In this document: piece after piece, positions 16,611 through 24,932 of the stretch | Numbering within the stretch: position 1 is the stretch's first letter | How the letters are laid out: each line of letters starts with the position of its first letter | Assembly (NCBI GenBank): GCA_035276475.1 | Contig: DATELQ010000016.1 | Span: 46,443 to 110,442, forward strand | DNA: 64,000 nt | DNA from: DATDFB01 sp035276475 | Lineage (GTDB): Bacteria > Acidobacteriota > Thermoanaerobaculia > Gp7-AA8 | Direction of reading: 5' to 3' | The notes under the pieces: model-generated | Told to the model about the DNA's origin: nothing | Database searches by the model: none | The model's input: only the letters and a program-made list of their open reading frames with translations | Translations under genes and position numbers: made by a program

Positions 16611-17276
16611 CTAATCGATTCCCTTGAAAAAGCGGTCGAGCCGCGGGATGAAATAGTGCGAGCGGTCGAGCGAGAACGCCACCGCCAGCGCCTTCCCGAC
16701 GATCCGCCGCCGGGCGATGAAGCCGATGTAGCGGCTGTCCTTGCTGTTGTCGCGGTTGTCGCCCATCACGAAGTAGTAGCCGGCCGGCACCACTTGCGGG
16801 CCGAACGTGGCGCGCTCGCTGCGCATGTTCGGCGTCAGCATCATCTTGTGCGTCTTGCCGGTGAGCGACTCCTCGAAAATCGCGACTTGGCCCTGCATCG
16901 GATCCTGCGCGGTGCCGATCGGCGTCCACTGCGCGGCCTGGCCGTTGACGAAGAGCTGCTCGTCGCGCATCTCGATGCGGTCGCCCGGCACGGCCACGAC
17001 GCGCTTGACCAGGCGCACGCCATCCTCGGGGGAGAAGAGCACGACGATGTCGCCGCGCTTCGGATCGCTCCACTTCGCCACCTCGATCATCGTGAACGGG
17101 ATCTTGAGGTCGTAGGCGAGCTTGTTCACCACTACCCGGTCGCCTTCCTGGATCGTCGGCTTCATCGAGCCGGTGGGGACGTCGTTCCAGTCGGCCAGCG
17201 CCGAGCGGAGCGAGCTGATGATCAGGATCATCACGAGGAAGACCTTGATCTCGTGGAGGGCTTTTTTGGCGTTCAT
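16611..17276 (-). CDS. lepB: Signal peptidase I
   Basis: A 221-residue S26 peptidase. The membrane anchor is at about 7-25 (EIKVFLVMILIISSL). Catalytic Ser37 is in PTGSMKPTI and Lys91 in VRLVKRVVAVPGD. Box E MGDNRDNSKDSRYIG follows. It removes signal peptides from exported proteins at the outer face of the membrane. The start is set at ATG 17276 (MNAKKAL), because the longer frame begins inside a 28-bp palindrome, although that upstream ATG has a GGAGGG in front. A second, divergent copy occurs at 58924-59505. Confidence 0.93.
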   Translation of the reverse strand: MNAKKALHEIKVFLVMILIISSLRSALADWNDVPTGSMKPTIQEGDRVVVNKLAYDLKIPFTMIEVAKWSDPKRGDIVVLFSPEDGVRLVKRVVAVPGDRIEMRDEQLFVNGQAAQWTPIGTAQDPMQGQVAIFEESLTGKTHKMMLTPNMRSERATFGPQVVPAGYYFVMGDNRDNSKDSRYIGFIARRRIVGKALAVAFSLDRSHYFIPRLDRFFKGID

Positions 17277-17292
17277 CGCAGCGGGGAACAAC

Positions 17293-17320
17293 GGAGGACA
17301 GGCACTCATGCCTGCCCTCC
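17293..17320. terminator. 28-bp palindrome between flotillin and lepB
   Basis: GGAGGACAGGCA-CTCA-TGCCTGCCCTCC forms a 12-bp stem with one mismatch and a 4-nt loop, 9 bp after the flotillin stop. It is a likely attenuator or partial terminator between the two minus-strand genes. Confidence 0.6.
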
Positions 17321-17328
17321 GGGAAATC

Positions 17329-18807
17329 TTACGCCTTCGGCTGCGTGACCGGCAGTTTCGGTGACGTAGGCGGCGGCACCACCGCCGCAGAAGTCTCCGC
17401 CTTCGCCGGCTTGTCGCCGATCAGGCGGACCTTGCCCAAGAGCTCCGACATCTGCATCCCCGACAGCGCCTCGAAGAGCGCCGGCACCTGCGCGGCAATG
17501 GCCGTCATGTCGCCGGTGATCTTGTGCGCGCCGGCGGTGTTGGCGTCGCCGGTCGACACGACGGTGATCTTGTCGATGTTGGCGAGCGGCGCGGCGAGCG
17601 CCTTCACGACTTCGGGCAGGCCGGTGATCAGCTTGTCGACGACCGCGGCCTGGTTCCACTCCTGGTACGCCTCGGCTTTGACGTTCATGGCGCGGGCCTC
17701 GGCCTCACCCTTCTTGAAGATGATCTCCGCCTCGGCCTCACCCTGCGCGCGCGTCGACACGGCACGGCCTTCGGCCTCGGCGATGAGGCGCTGTCGCTCC
17801 GCCGCGGCGAGCGTCTCGATGCGGGCGCGCTCGATCTCCGCGCCTTTCAGCACCGACGCGATCAGCTCCTTCTCGTGGCGCTGGATCTCGGCTTCCTGCA
17901 CCTTGACCTGCGCTTCCTTTTCGATCTGCATGACGCGCACGGATTCCGCCGTGACCTGCTGCTGCATCACCTGGCTCTGGATCTCGTAGGCCTTGTCGGC
18001 CTGGGCCTGCTGGCGCTTCACGATCTCGTTGTACTGCGCCTTCTTGACCTCGAGGTCGCGCTCGGCCTCGGCCTGCGCGGCCTGCGAGAGCGTCTGGGCG
18101 AGGACGCGCTGCTTGTCGGCCTCCGCCTGGGCGATGGCGGCCTCGCGCTGGGCCTGGGCGCGCTTGATGGCCGTGTCGCGCTCGGCCTCGGCCTGGGCGA
18201 CGTCCGCCTCCATCTTGATGCGGACGATGTCCGGCCGGCCCATGTTGGCGATGTAGTCGTTCTTGTCGCGCACTTCCTTGATCGTGAACGAGATGACCTC
18301 GAGGCCCATCTTGTTCATGTCTTCGGCGCATGTGGAGCGCATGCGGTCCGCGACCATCTCCGGCTGCTTGACGATCTCCTCGACCGTGAGCTGGCCGATG
18401 ATGCCGCGCAGGTGGCCTTCCATGACCAGACGGATGAGCCCCTCGCGCTGCTGCGGGGTCTTGCTGAGGAACTGCTCGGCCGCGGTCTCGACGGAGATCT
18501 TGTCAGACTTGACCTTGATCTGCGCGACCGCCTCGACCGTCACGGCGACGCCCTGCTTCGTGTAGAGGTTCTGCTGCGGCGCGACGTCGAACGACATCAG
18601 TTCGAGCGAGAGCGTGCGGTAGGTCTCGACGAGCGGCCAGATCACCGAGCCGCCGCCGGTGATGACGCGCTTGCCGCCGAGGCCGTAGACCACGAGGGCT
18701 TCGTGCGGGCCGGCCTTGCGGAAGGCGCGGACGAAGCCCGTGACCATCACGAAGACGACGAAGACGATGCCGCCACTGATCACTAACGTTGAGATATGGG
18801 TGAACAT
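17329..18807 (-). CDS. Flotillin-like SPFH/band 7 protein
   Basis: A 492-residue flotillin. The N-terminal membrane helix (ISGGIVFVVFVMVTGFVRAF) is followed by the SPFH domain at about 30-215, a long Ala/Glu-rich coiled coil at about 215-400 with many AEA/AERQ repeats, and a C-terminal VVKALAAPLANIDKITVV element typical of flotillins (YuaG/FloT). It scaffolds membrane microdomains. It lies between an NfeD-like protein gene and lepB. The flotillin-NfeD pairing is a well-known conserved neighbourhood, which strengthens the call. Confidence 0.94.
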   Translation of the reverse strand: MFTHISTLVISGGIVFVVFVMVTGFVRAFRKAGPHEALVVYGLGGKRVITGGGSVIWPLVETYRTLSLELMSFDVAPQQNLYTKQGVAVTVEAVAQIKVKSDKISVETAAEQFLSKTPQQREGLIRLVMEGHLRGIIGQLTVEEIVKQPEMVADRMRSTCAEDMNKMGLEVISFTIKEVRDKNDYIANMGRPDIVRIKMEADVAQAEAERDTAIKRAQAQREAAIAQAEADKQRVLAQTLSQAAQAEAERDLEVKKAQYNEIVKRQQAQADKAYEIQSQVMQQQVTAESVRVMQIEKEAQVKVQEAEIQRHEKELIASVLKGAEIERARIETLAAAERQRLIAEAEGRAVSTRAQGEAEAEIIFKKGEAEARAMNVKAEAYQEWNQAAVVDKLITGLPEVVKALAAPLANIDKITVVSTGDANTAGAHKITGDMTAIAAQVPALFEALSGMQMSELLGKVRLIGDKPAKAETSAAVVPPPTSPKLPVTQPKA

Positions 18808-18824
18808 GGGACTCTCTTTCTGCC

Positions 18825-19394
18825 CTACTGGGCGATCATGCGATCGAACTCGCAGACGTAGGCGATTCCTTTGTCGTAGCGCGTGATGACCACTTCGGTG
18901 TCGCGCGGGATGGCCCGGCTGTCATCGGCGCGCGCGCCGGAGACGCGGCGCTTGCCGTCGAGGGTGTAGACGATCTCGCCGGTGCCGCCCGCGCGGATCG
19001 GGATCGTCAGCCTGCCGATGGCGCCGACGAGCTGGATCGGCTGGAGCGGCCGCTCGCGCCGGCGCAGCGCGCGCATGATGCGCACGATGGTGGCGCCGCC
19101 GGTGAAGCCGGCGCCGCCGGCGATGACGACGATCGGCGCGAGCGCGAGCGTGGTGGCCTCTTCGAGGAGCAGCCCGACGCCGCCGAACCACGCCAGGAAC
19201 ATGGTGATGGCGGCGAGGTTGAAGAGGCTTCCGAACCACTCGCTGCCGTGCTTGAGCAGCGAATTCGCGTAGCCGTGGCCGTGGCCATGGAAGTGAAACG
19301 GGCCGCCGTGGTGGAGGTGCAGGAAGCTCGCGAAGAGCGAGACGGCACTGACACCGACGCCGACGAGAAAGCAGATGAGAAAGAGAGTCGCCAT
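18825..19394 (-). CDS. NfeD/YuaF-like membrane protein, flotillin partner
   Basis: A 189-residue protein with a first membrane helix at 1-22, a His/Gly-rich stretch (HHGGPFHFHGHGHGY) that could bind metal, two or three further helices at about 55-105, and a C-terminal OB-fold-like domain (QLVGAIGRLTIPIRAGGTGEI, DTEVVITRYDKGIAYV). This is the short NfeD1b/YuaF layout. It ends 17 bp before the flotillin start and is surely co-transcribed with it. Confidence 0.88.
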   Translation of the reverse strand: MATLFLICFLVGVGVSAVSLFASFLHLHHGGPFHFHGHGHGYANSLLKHGSEWFGSLFNLAAITMFLAWFGGVGLLLEEATTLALAPIVVIAGGAGFTGGATIVRIMRALRRRERPLQPIQLVGAIGRLTIPIRAGGTGEIVYTLDGKRRVSGARADDSRAIPRDTEVVITRYDKGIAYVCEFDRMIAQ

Positions 19395-19399
19395 ATGCG

Positions 19400-19906
19400 C
19401 TAGCGCTCCACAAGGTTGCGGCGGCGACGGCGGCGCGGTTGCGGCGCCGGCGCGAGCCGCTCGATCAAGCGGTCGATGAGGACTTTGTTCTCGACGATGG
19501 CGGCGAGAAGGAGGAGGCAGTCGCGGGAGCGCTCGTGCTTGGCGATGGCCAGGAGGGCCCGGCTCAGCTCCGCGTCGCCGCGGAACTCCTCGGCGCCGTC
19601 GATGAGCCAGAGGTCGAGCTTCTCGTCGACGTCGTGCCGCGGCCGGATGGTCAGGTGGTGATCCTCGAGATCGTCCACCAGATACCCGGGGTGAATTTTG
19701 AAGAACCGCGCCAGCACCTGCCGCGTCCCGCTGGTGAGGTGCAGCCGGGCCCCGTTCTCGATCTGAGAGAGATACGACTGGCTGATGCGCCCCCCCAACT
19801 CGTCCCGGATGGCGTTGGAGACCTCGGTCTGGGTCATCTCCCGCCCGAGCCCCCTGGCGGTTCCTTCGAGGACGCGCAACCGAGCGATCTTCTCGCCGAG
19901 TGTCAT
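19400..19906 (-). CDS. XRE-family HTH regulator with C-terminal helical extension
   Basis: A 168-residue protein from ATG 19906 (MTLGEKIARLRVL). The HTH region carries MTQTEVSNAIRDELGGRISQSYLSQIENG, a Cro/CI-type fold, followed by LTSGTRQVLARFFKIHPGYLVDD, as in regulators of small operons. The C-terminal half is helical, ending in a very basic RRRRRRNLVER. An in-frame ATG at 19945 lies within the operator-like sequence and is less likely as the start. It is the first gene of the NfeD-flotillin run (5 bp to the next gene) and probably autoregulates it. Confidence 0.85.
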   Translation of the reverse strand: MTLGEKIARLRVLEGTARGLGREMTQTEVSNAIRDELGGRISQSYLSQIENGARLHLTSGTRQVLARFFKIHPGYLVDDLEDHHLTIRPRHDVDEKLDLWLIDGAEEFRGDAELSRALLAIAKHERSRDCLLLLAAIVENKVLIDRLIERLAPAPQPRRRRRRNLVER

Positions 19907-19910
19907 AGCG

Positions 19911-19938
19911 GATTGCAATATATTGCTGATTGCGATAT
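19911..19938 (-). promoter_or_regulatory. Operator-like palindrome and direct repeat before the XRE gene
   Basis: The perfect 12-bp palindrome GCAATATATTGC (19915-19926) lies inside two direct repeats, GATTGCAATAT (19911-19921) and GATTGCGATAT (19928-19938), 17 bp apart. It ends a few bases upstream of the HTH start codon, a position expected for an autoregulatory site. Confidence 0.55.
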
Positions 19939-20000
19939 TCGTCAAGGGGTGGAGTAGTGCGGAACGGTTACGGGGTGTGACGAGGCATTTTCGGCTAGCC

Positions 20001-20204
20001 GCAGCTCGTCAAAGCTCCGCGCAGATCGTCGAAGCTCCGCGCAGATCGTCAAAGCTCCGCGGCAGCTCGTAAAAGCTCCGTGCAGGCCATCAAAGCTCCG
20101 AATGGCTCATCAAAGCTCGGAACAGCTCGTAAAAAGCTCCGAACAGCTCATCAAGAGCTCCGAACAGCTCGTCAAAGCTCCGCGCAGATCATCAGAGCGC
20201 CTGC
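20001..20204. repeat. Tandem array of about nine 20-21-bp units
   Basis: Degenerate units with consensus GCAGCTCGTCAAAGCTCCGC start at about 20001, 20021, 20041, 20062, 20082, 20102, 20122, 20143 and 20164. Each unit carries AGCT on both sides of a CGTCAA core. There are no unique spacers, so it is not CRISPR. It fills the gap between the HTH gene and folE; the function is unknown. Confidence 0.9.
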
Positions 20205-20265
20205 GGAAGAAATTTTGTCAGTTTTTAGGAAAAACGAGCTTCCCTGAGGTTTTCGAAGACCGCTG

Positions 20266-20940
20266 TCAGCCGCGCTGTCCCCGCCGGTTCACGATCGACA
20301 TGAACTCCTGGCGGGTCCGCTCGTCCTCCAAAAACTCTCCGCGGAGCACGTTCGTCTCCATGAACGAGCTCTCCTGCTCCACGCCGCGCATCACCATGCA
20401 GAGGTGCAGGCCACCCATCCACACCGCGATGCCGCGCGGCTCGAGGATGCGCTGGATCGTCGTGGCGATGTCGTGCGCCAGGTGCTCCTGCGACTGCAAC
20501 CTTCGCATGTGCACCTCCACCACCCGCGGGATCTTCGAGGCCCCGATGATCATCTTCTCCGGGATGTAGCCGACGATGAACTGGCCGAAGAACGGCAGGA
20601 TGTGGTGCGCGCAGAGCGTCTTGTACGTCCCCCCCACCACCACCAGGTTCTGGCAGTTCTCGTCCGCCGCCGAGCAGGCCTTGCGAAAGAGCGTCGTCAG
20701 CTTCTTCACGTCCGTGAAGTCGTAGCCGCTCGTCATCGTCACCAGCGAGTCCGCCCACCGCCGCGGCGTGTCGCGCAGGTTCTCGTCATCCAGATCGACG
20801 TGCAGCAGCCGCAGCGCCTCCCGCAGGTGCTCCTGCAGCTTCTCCCGGTCGACCGTCGGCCGCGGCGACGTCAGGAGTCCGTGGTCGTGGAGAAGCGCTT
20901 CGAGCTCGGTCTTTCGCAAGGCCACGGCGTTGCTTTTCAT
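20266..20940 (-). CDS. folE: GTP cyclohydrolase I
   Basis: A 224-residue enzyme converting GTP to dihydroneopterin triphosphate, the first step of folate/pterin synthesis. Visible features are DTPRRWADSL, the zinc site LCAHHILPFFG, GASKIPRVVE, the family signature RLQSQEHLAHDIA and the third ligand Cys in HLCMVMRGV. The zinc motif reads C-A-H-H where most family members have C-E-H-H. The start is ATG 20940 (MKSNAVAL); the frame extends to a TTG at 20997 that overlaps the divergent promoter and is unlikely. Confidence 0.92.
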   Translation of the reverse strand: MKSNAVALRKTELEALLHDHGLLTSPRPTVDREKLQEHLREALRLLHVDLDDENLRDTPRRWADSLVTMTSGYDFTDVKKLTTLFRKACSAADENCQNLVVVGGTYKTLCAHHILPFFGQFIVGYIPEKMIIGASKIPRVVEVHMRRLQSQEHLAHDIATTIQRILEPRGIAVWMGGLHLCMVMRGVEQESSFMETNVLRGEFLEDERTRQEFMSIVNRRGQRG

Positions 20941-20990
20941 AGGCGCAAGAGCATATCCCGGCAGGACTTTTGCGATCGTTAGGCCTTTGA

Positions 20991-21020
20991 TTGACAACTG
21001 AATGAGCGTTCATTCATACT
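20991..21020 (+). promoter_or_regulatory. Sigma-70-type promoter with FadR/TetR-like operator
   Basis: TTGACA at 20991-20996 and CATACT at 21015-21020 are separated by 18 bp. The 18-bp palindrome TGAATGAGCGTTCATTCA (20999-21016) fills the spacer. TGAATGA-N4-TCATTCA matches the known operator pattern of Bacillus FadR, a TetR-family repressor of fatty-acid degradation genes released by acyl-CoA. The next gene is an acyl-CoA dehydrogenase, which fits. No TetR gene lies in the window. Confidence 0.75.
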
Positions 21021-21052
21021 AAGCAAACCTACCTGATCAGGAGTTTCGAAAC

Positions 21053-22945
21053 ATGGCCGAAGTCAAGTCACAGGGCGCCGTCGAGGCGATGGAGGTCGCC
21101 GAGGCCTCGCGTGAGACCGAGTGGGAAAAGCCGTCGTTCGTCGGCCAGCTCTTCCTCGGCAACCTCAACACCGACCTGATCCATCCCTTCCCCGAGCAGC
21201 CGGCCCCCGACAAGGCCGAAGCCGACGACTTCCTCGCGAAGCTCGAGCGCTTCCTCGCCGAGAACGTCGACGCCGACAAGATCGACGAGCAGGGCGAGTA
21301 CGACTACTCGCTCTTCGACGGCTTCAACGAGCTCGGCGCCTGGGGGATGAAAATCCCCAAGGAGTACGGTGGCCTCGGTTTTTCCGCGACCAACTACAAC
21401 CGCGCCATCGGCCTCGTGGCCACCTGGTGCGGCTCGACCGTGGCGTGGCTCTCGGCCCACCAGTCGATCGGCGTGCCGCAGCCGCTCAAGCTCTTCGGCA
21501 CCGAGGAGCAGAAGAAAAAGTACCTGCCGCGCCTCGCCAAGGGGGCGATCTCGGCGTTCGCGCTGACGGAGCCGGGCGTCGGCTCCGACCCGGCCAAGAT
21601 GGCGACGACCGCCACGCCGTCGCCGGACGGCAAGGGGTGGATTCTCAACGGCGAGAAGCTTTGGTGCACGAACGGCCTCAAGGCCGAGATCATCGTCGTC
21701 ATGGCCCAGACGCCGCCGAAGACGGTGAACGGCAAGGAAAAGAAGCAGATCTCCGCGTTCATCCTCGAGACGGACACGCCGGGCTTCGAGATCATGCACC
21801 GCTGCCAGTTCATGGGGCTGCGCGGCATCGGCAACGTCCTCATCAAGTTCAACAACGTCTTCGTGCCGAAGGAGAACCTCCTCTGGGGCGAAGGCCTCGG
21901 ACTGAAGCTCGCGCTGATCACGCTGAACACCGGGCGCCTGACGATCCCGGCCGGCTGCGCGGCCATCGGCCGGCGCATGGTCGACATCGCCAAGGAGTGG
22001 GGGCTGGAGCGCGTGCAGTGGGGCGCGCCGATCGCGAAGCATGAAGGGGTCGCCGCGAAGATCGCCTGGATGGCCTCCCACACGTTCGCAATGGAAGCGA
22101 TCGTCTGGCTGACGTCGGGCCTCGCGGACCGCGGCGACGTCGATCTCCGCCTCGAGGCGGCCATGGCCAAGCTCTTCAACACCGAGGTGGCGTGGCAGTG
22201 CGTCGATCACCTCGTGCAGATCCGCGGCGGCCGCGGCTACGAGACCGCGCGGTCGCTGCGCGAGCGCGGCGAGAAGGGCTACCCGGTCGAGCGGATCATG
22301 CGCGACATGCGCATCAACCGCATCTTCGAAGGAACGAGCGAGATCCAGCACCTCTTCATCGCCCGCGAGGCGGTCGACCCGCACATGAAGCGCGGCATGA
22401 AGATCCTCCTGCCGGAGACGCCGGTGGGCGAGAAGCTCGCCGCCGCGGCGAAGGCCGGCGCGCACTACGCCGCCTGGTATCCGAAAAAGTACGTCGGCTG
22501 GTCGCGCTTTCCGAAGCACGGCGAGTTCGGATCGCTCTCCGGCCACATGGGCTACATCGAGCGCGCCTCGCGGCACCTGGCGCGGTCGATCTTCCACGCC
22601 ATGATGCGCTTCCAGGCCAAGCTGGAGCGGAAGCAGATGGTGCTCTTCCGCCTCGTCGACATCGGTACGGATCTCTTCGCCATGTCGGCGGCGATCACCT
22701 ACGCGACGATGCTGGCGAAGCAGGGCCACGCGAACGCGGTCGACCTCGCGGACGTCTTCTGCAAGGAAGCGCGGATGCGCATCGACTTCAACTTCGACCA
22801 CGTCTTCGACAACCACGACGAGGAGTCGTACCGCCTGGTCACGAAGCTGCTCAAGAACGAGTACGACTGGTTCCGCGGCCCGATGGTCGAGCCGGTCATG
22901 CCGACGCCGGAGCAGATCGAAGAGGCGATGGCGAAATTGGCTTAG
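21053..22945 (+). CDS. Acyl-CoA dehydrogenase, very-long-chain (VLCAD/ACAD9-like) type
   Basis: A 630-residue flavoenzyme. The N-terminal extension is at 1-50 and the helical domain at about 55-165 (MKIPKEYGGLGFS). The FAD/substrate beta domain has FALTEPGVGSDP and WCTNG, and the C-terminal helical domain has QIRGGRGYETA and RINRIFEGTSEIQHLF, with the catalytic base Glu in FEGTSE. A further 180-residue C-terminal extension is typical of VLCAD-like enzymes. It oxidises acyl-CoA to trans-2-enoyl-CoA. An AGGAG lies before the ATG. Expression is likely controlled by the operator at 20999-21016. Confidence 0.93.
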   Translation: MAEVKSQGAVEAMEVAEASRETEWEKPSFVGQLFLGNLNTDLIHPFPEQPAPDKAEADDFLAKLERFLAENVDADKIDEQGEYDYSLFDGFNELGAWGMKIPKEYGGLGFSATNYNRAIGLVATWCGSTVAWLSAHQSIGVPQPLKLFGTEEQKKKYLPRLAKGAISAFALTEPGVGSDPAKMATTATPSPDGKGWILNGEKLWCTNGLKAEIIVVMAQTPPKTVNGKEKKQISAFILETDTPGFEIMHRCQFMGLRGIGNVLIKFNNVFVPKENLLWGEGLGLKLALITLNTGRLTIPAGCAAIGRRMVDIAKEWGLERVQWGAPIAKHEGVAAKIAWMASHTFAMEAIVWLTSGLADRGDVDLRLEAAMAKLFNTEVAWQCVDHLVQIRGGRGYETARSLRERGEKGYPVERIMRDMRINRIFEGTSEIQHLFIAREAVDPHMKRGMKILLPETPVGEKLAAAAKAGAHYAAWYPKKYVGWSRFPKHGEFGSLSGHMGYIERASRHLARSIFHAMMRFQAKLERKQMVLFRLVDIGTDLFAMSAAITYATMLAKQGHANAVDLADVFCKEARMRIDFNFDHVFDNHDEESYRLVTKLLKNEYDWFRGPMVEPVMPTPEQIEEAMAKLA

Positions 22946-22948
22946 TCC

Positions 22949-22976
22949 GTAACGCCGGCGTGCGCGCCGGCGTTAC
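22949..22976. terminator. Bidirectional hairpin terminator
   Basis: Perfect 12-bp arms GTAACGCCGGCG / CGCCGGCGTTAC with loop TGCG lie between the convergent acyl-CoA dehydrogenase and zinc-ribbon genes. The right arm overlaps the stop codon of the latter. Placement suggests it terminates transcription in both directions. Confidence 0.75.
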
Positions 22977-23182
22977 GAGTCGTCGCTGCTCTCCGTTCCC
23001 GGCCCCTCGTACGCGCGCAAACACGCGCCGCAGAGAAACGCCACCGCCGCCCCCGGCTTCGGCACGAAGCCGTCCTCGCGGATCACCTGCAGGAAGCAGT
23101 TCGTGTACTCGCCGGCGATCTCACCCGAGACCTCGCGCCTCCGTCCGCACTCCGCGCACGTCACCGTCGCGCGCGCTTCCAC
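22973..23182 (-). CDS. Small four-cysteine zinc-ribbon protein
   Basis: A 69-residue protein with knuckles TCAECGRRREV and FLCGACLRAYEG, likely one zinc site. It starts with GTG 23182, 2 bp after the stop of the upstream peptidase gene, with GGGAGAG as ribosome-binding site. It is probably co-transcribed with the peptidase gene. Unknown function. Confidence 0.75.
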   Translation of the reverse strand: MEARATVTCAECGRRREVSGEIAGEYTNCFLQVIREDGFVPKPGAAVAFLCGACLRAYEGPGTESSDDS

Positions 23183-23184
23183 GG

Positions 23185-24906
23185 CTATTGCTCTCCCGCG
23201 GCGGGGAAGACCGGCGTGAAGTCGACCGGGATGTCGGTGAGGCCGCGGTTCACCGCGTCCATCTCCGGCGTGGGGTGGCCGTACTTCGCCAGCAGCGCAT
23301 TGGCCCGCGCGTAGTCGCCCGTCGCCTCGATCGTCAAGAGCTCCGTGGCCAGCGCCTTCACGCCGTCGCGCATCTTCTCGAAGTCGACCGTGAACTTTGT
23401 CCCGGCCGGGACGATCGCGCCGCGCTCGCGCAGCCAGTTCCACTGCACGGCCATGCCGCGGCCGTGCGCGTCGCCAGTGCCGAAGCGGAGCGTGCGGAAC
23501 ATGAGCCCCGCGTACGTGGCGAAGAGCTGGCGCTCGTTGAACGACGTCAGGAGATTGTGCTGCTGCGCGTACTGCAGGTTCCAGACGCCGAGGACGTCCG
23601 CCTTGCACTCTTCGATCGAGGAGAAGAGCTCCTTGAGCGGCTTGCGGGCCTCGACGCGCTCGCCGGACGGCAGCGTCACGAAGCCCGGCCCCAACCCGTG
23701 CGACAGCTCGTGGAAGAGCGTGTGGTTGAAGTAGGCGTCGAAGGAGAGGTCGCCCACGAGCGAGGGATCGAGCACGCGCAGCGCGATCGGCTTTCCGCTC
23801 TGGCGAAACTTCGCGTCCATCACGTTCTTGAGCAGGACCTTCTTCGAGCCCTTCTTCTCGCGCACCACCTCGTCGTTCGGCAGGTTGAACGCCGCCGTCT
23901 GCACGCTGTGCCGCGCGTCGCCGGCGGTGTAGATCTCCTGCACGACTTTGATCGGCGACTCCGTGCCGCGGCTCGTGTTCTTGTACTGCTCCGGCTCGGG
24001 GAGATTGCGCTCCATGTCCGGCAGCGCGCGCGCGTACGCGGCGAGCTTGGCGCTCTCCGGCGCGTCGACGACGGTGACGAACGCCTCGTACGAGGCCTTG
24101 TAGTTGAAGAGGTTGTCCTCGTAGACCTCGTACGGACCGATGACGACCTCGATCGGGCCGTCGAGGTCCATCCAGGCCATGTCGCTGTCGCGGTAGTCGT
24201 CGGAGAGAAACGCCGCGGCGCGCTTGGTCAGAAACGTTTTCAGCGACGTGTTGTTCGACAAGGCCGCCGCGTCGCGCAGCGCCTTCGCCGCCGGGTCGAG
24301 GAGGTCTTGATAGAACGCGTGGTACGGGACGCCGACGAAGTCGGTGCCGTCGCGGTGAACGACGGTGAAGAGCCCTTCGAGCTCCTCTTTTTTGTTCGGA
24401 TGCGCGGCGACGTACTGCTCGAACTCCGCCTTGGTCATGTCGGCCGGATAGAACGCCGCGCCGGCCGGCTTCCTGGCCGTGCCGACGAACGGCTCGTCTT
24501 CCTTGAGCCGGTCCCACGGCCCTTTGTTGATGAGGAAGTAGTCGTAGCCGGCTTTGTCGAGCGCCGTGGCCGTCTGCGCCGAGGCCTGCGCCGCGAGCCG
24601 CACGCGCATCGACGGGTTGTCCTCCGACACCTGGCGCCAGTAGATCTCATCGATCTGCTTCGACGCCTCGATGAGCTTGGCCACGACCTGGCGCTCGTTC
24701 TCGGTGAGGAGGGCGTGGTCGTAGTCGATGATGGTGCGCGGGAGCTGCGCGGCGCGCTGCGGCGTGTCGGGGGCGATGACGAGCTTCTCGACCTGGTCGG
24801 GCATGCCGACCGGGGCGCTCGGCAGCGCCACGGCGGGCGGCGGCGAGGTCGTGCAGCCTTGGGCCAGAAGCGCGCAGGTGGCGAGAGGAAAGAGCAGCCA
24901 TTTCAT
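23185..24906 (-). CDS. Lipoprotein of the dipeptidyl-peptidase III (M49-like) family
   Basis: A 573-residue protein with a lipobox (LLAQGC, Cys18), so it is a membrane-anchored lipoprotein outside the cytoplasm. Zinc motif HELSHG (His399, Glu400, His403) and, 33 residues on, IEECKAD (Glu432/433), the paired motifs of DPP III-like metallopeptidases. Here the first motif is HExxH rather than the HExxxH of classical DPP III, which marks the bacterial branch. It should trim peptides. It is the first gene of a two-gene minus-strand unit and divergent from the FHA gene. Confidence 0.85.
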   Translation of the reverse strand: MKWLLFPLATCALLAQGCTTSPPPAVALPSAPVGMPDQVEKLVIAPDTPQRAAQLPRTIIDYDHALLTENERQVVAKLIEASKQIDEIYWRQVSEDNPSMRVRLAAQASAQTATALDKAGYDYFLINKGPWDRLKEDEPFVGTARKPAGAAFYPADMTKAEFEQYVAAHPNKKEELEGLFTVVHRDGTDFVGVPYHAFYQDLLDPAAKALRDAAALSNNTSLKTFLTKRAAAFLSDDYRDSDMAWMDLDGPIEVVIGPYEVYEDNLFNYKASYEAFVTVVDAPESAKLAAYARALPDMERNLPEPEQYKNTSRGTESPIKVVQEIYTAGDARHSVQTAAFNLPNDEVVREKKGSKKVLLKNVMDAKFRQSGKPIALRVLDPSLVGDLSFDAYFNHTLFHELSHGLGPGFVTLPSGERVEARKPLKELFSSIEECKADVLGVWNLQYAQQHNLLTSFNERQLFATYAGLMFRTLRFGTGDAHGRGMAVQWNWLRERGAIVPAGTKFTVDFEKMRDGVKALATELLTIEATGDYARANALLAKYGHPTPEMDAVNRGLTDIPVDFTPVFPAAGEQ

Positions 24907-24932
24907 CGTGCGCGAGATTGTATGATCAAGTC

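Noticed and set aside
20001..20204. CRISPR array
   Set aside because: Units follow each other without unique spacers and there are no cas genes nearby.
22973..24517. Long frame extending the four-Cys zinc-ribbon protein upstream
   Set aside because: It overlaps the M49-like gene in another frame; GTG 23182 with its own ribosome-binding site fits the operon spacing.
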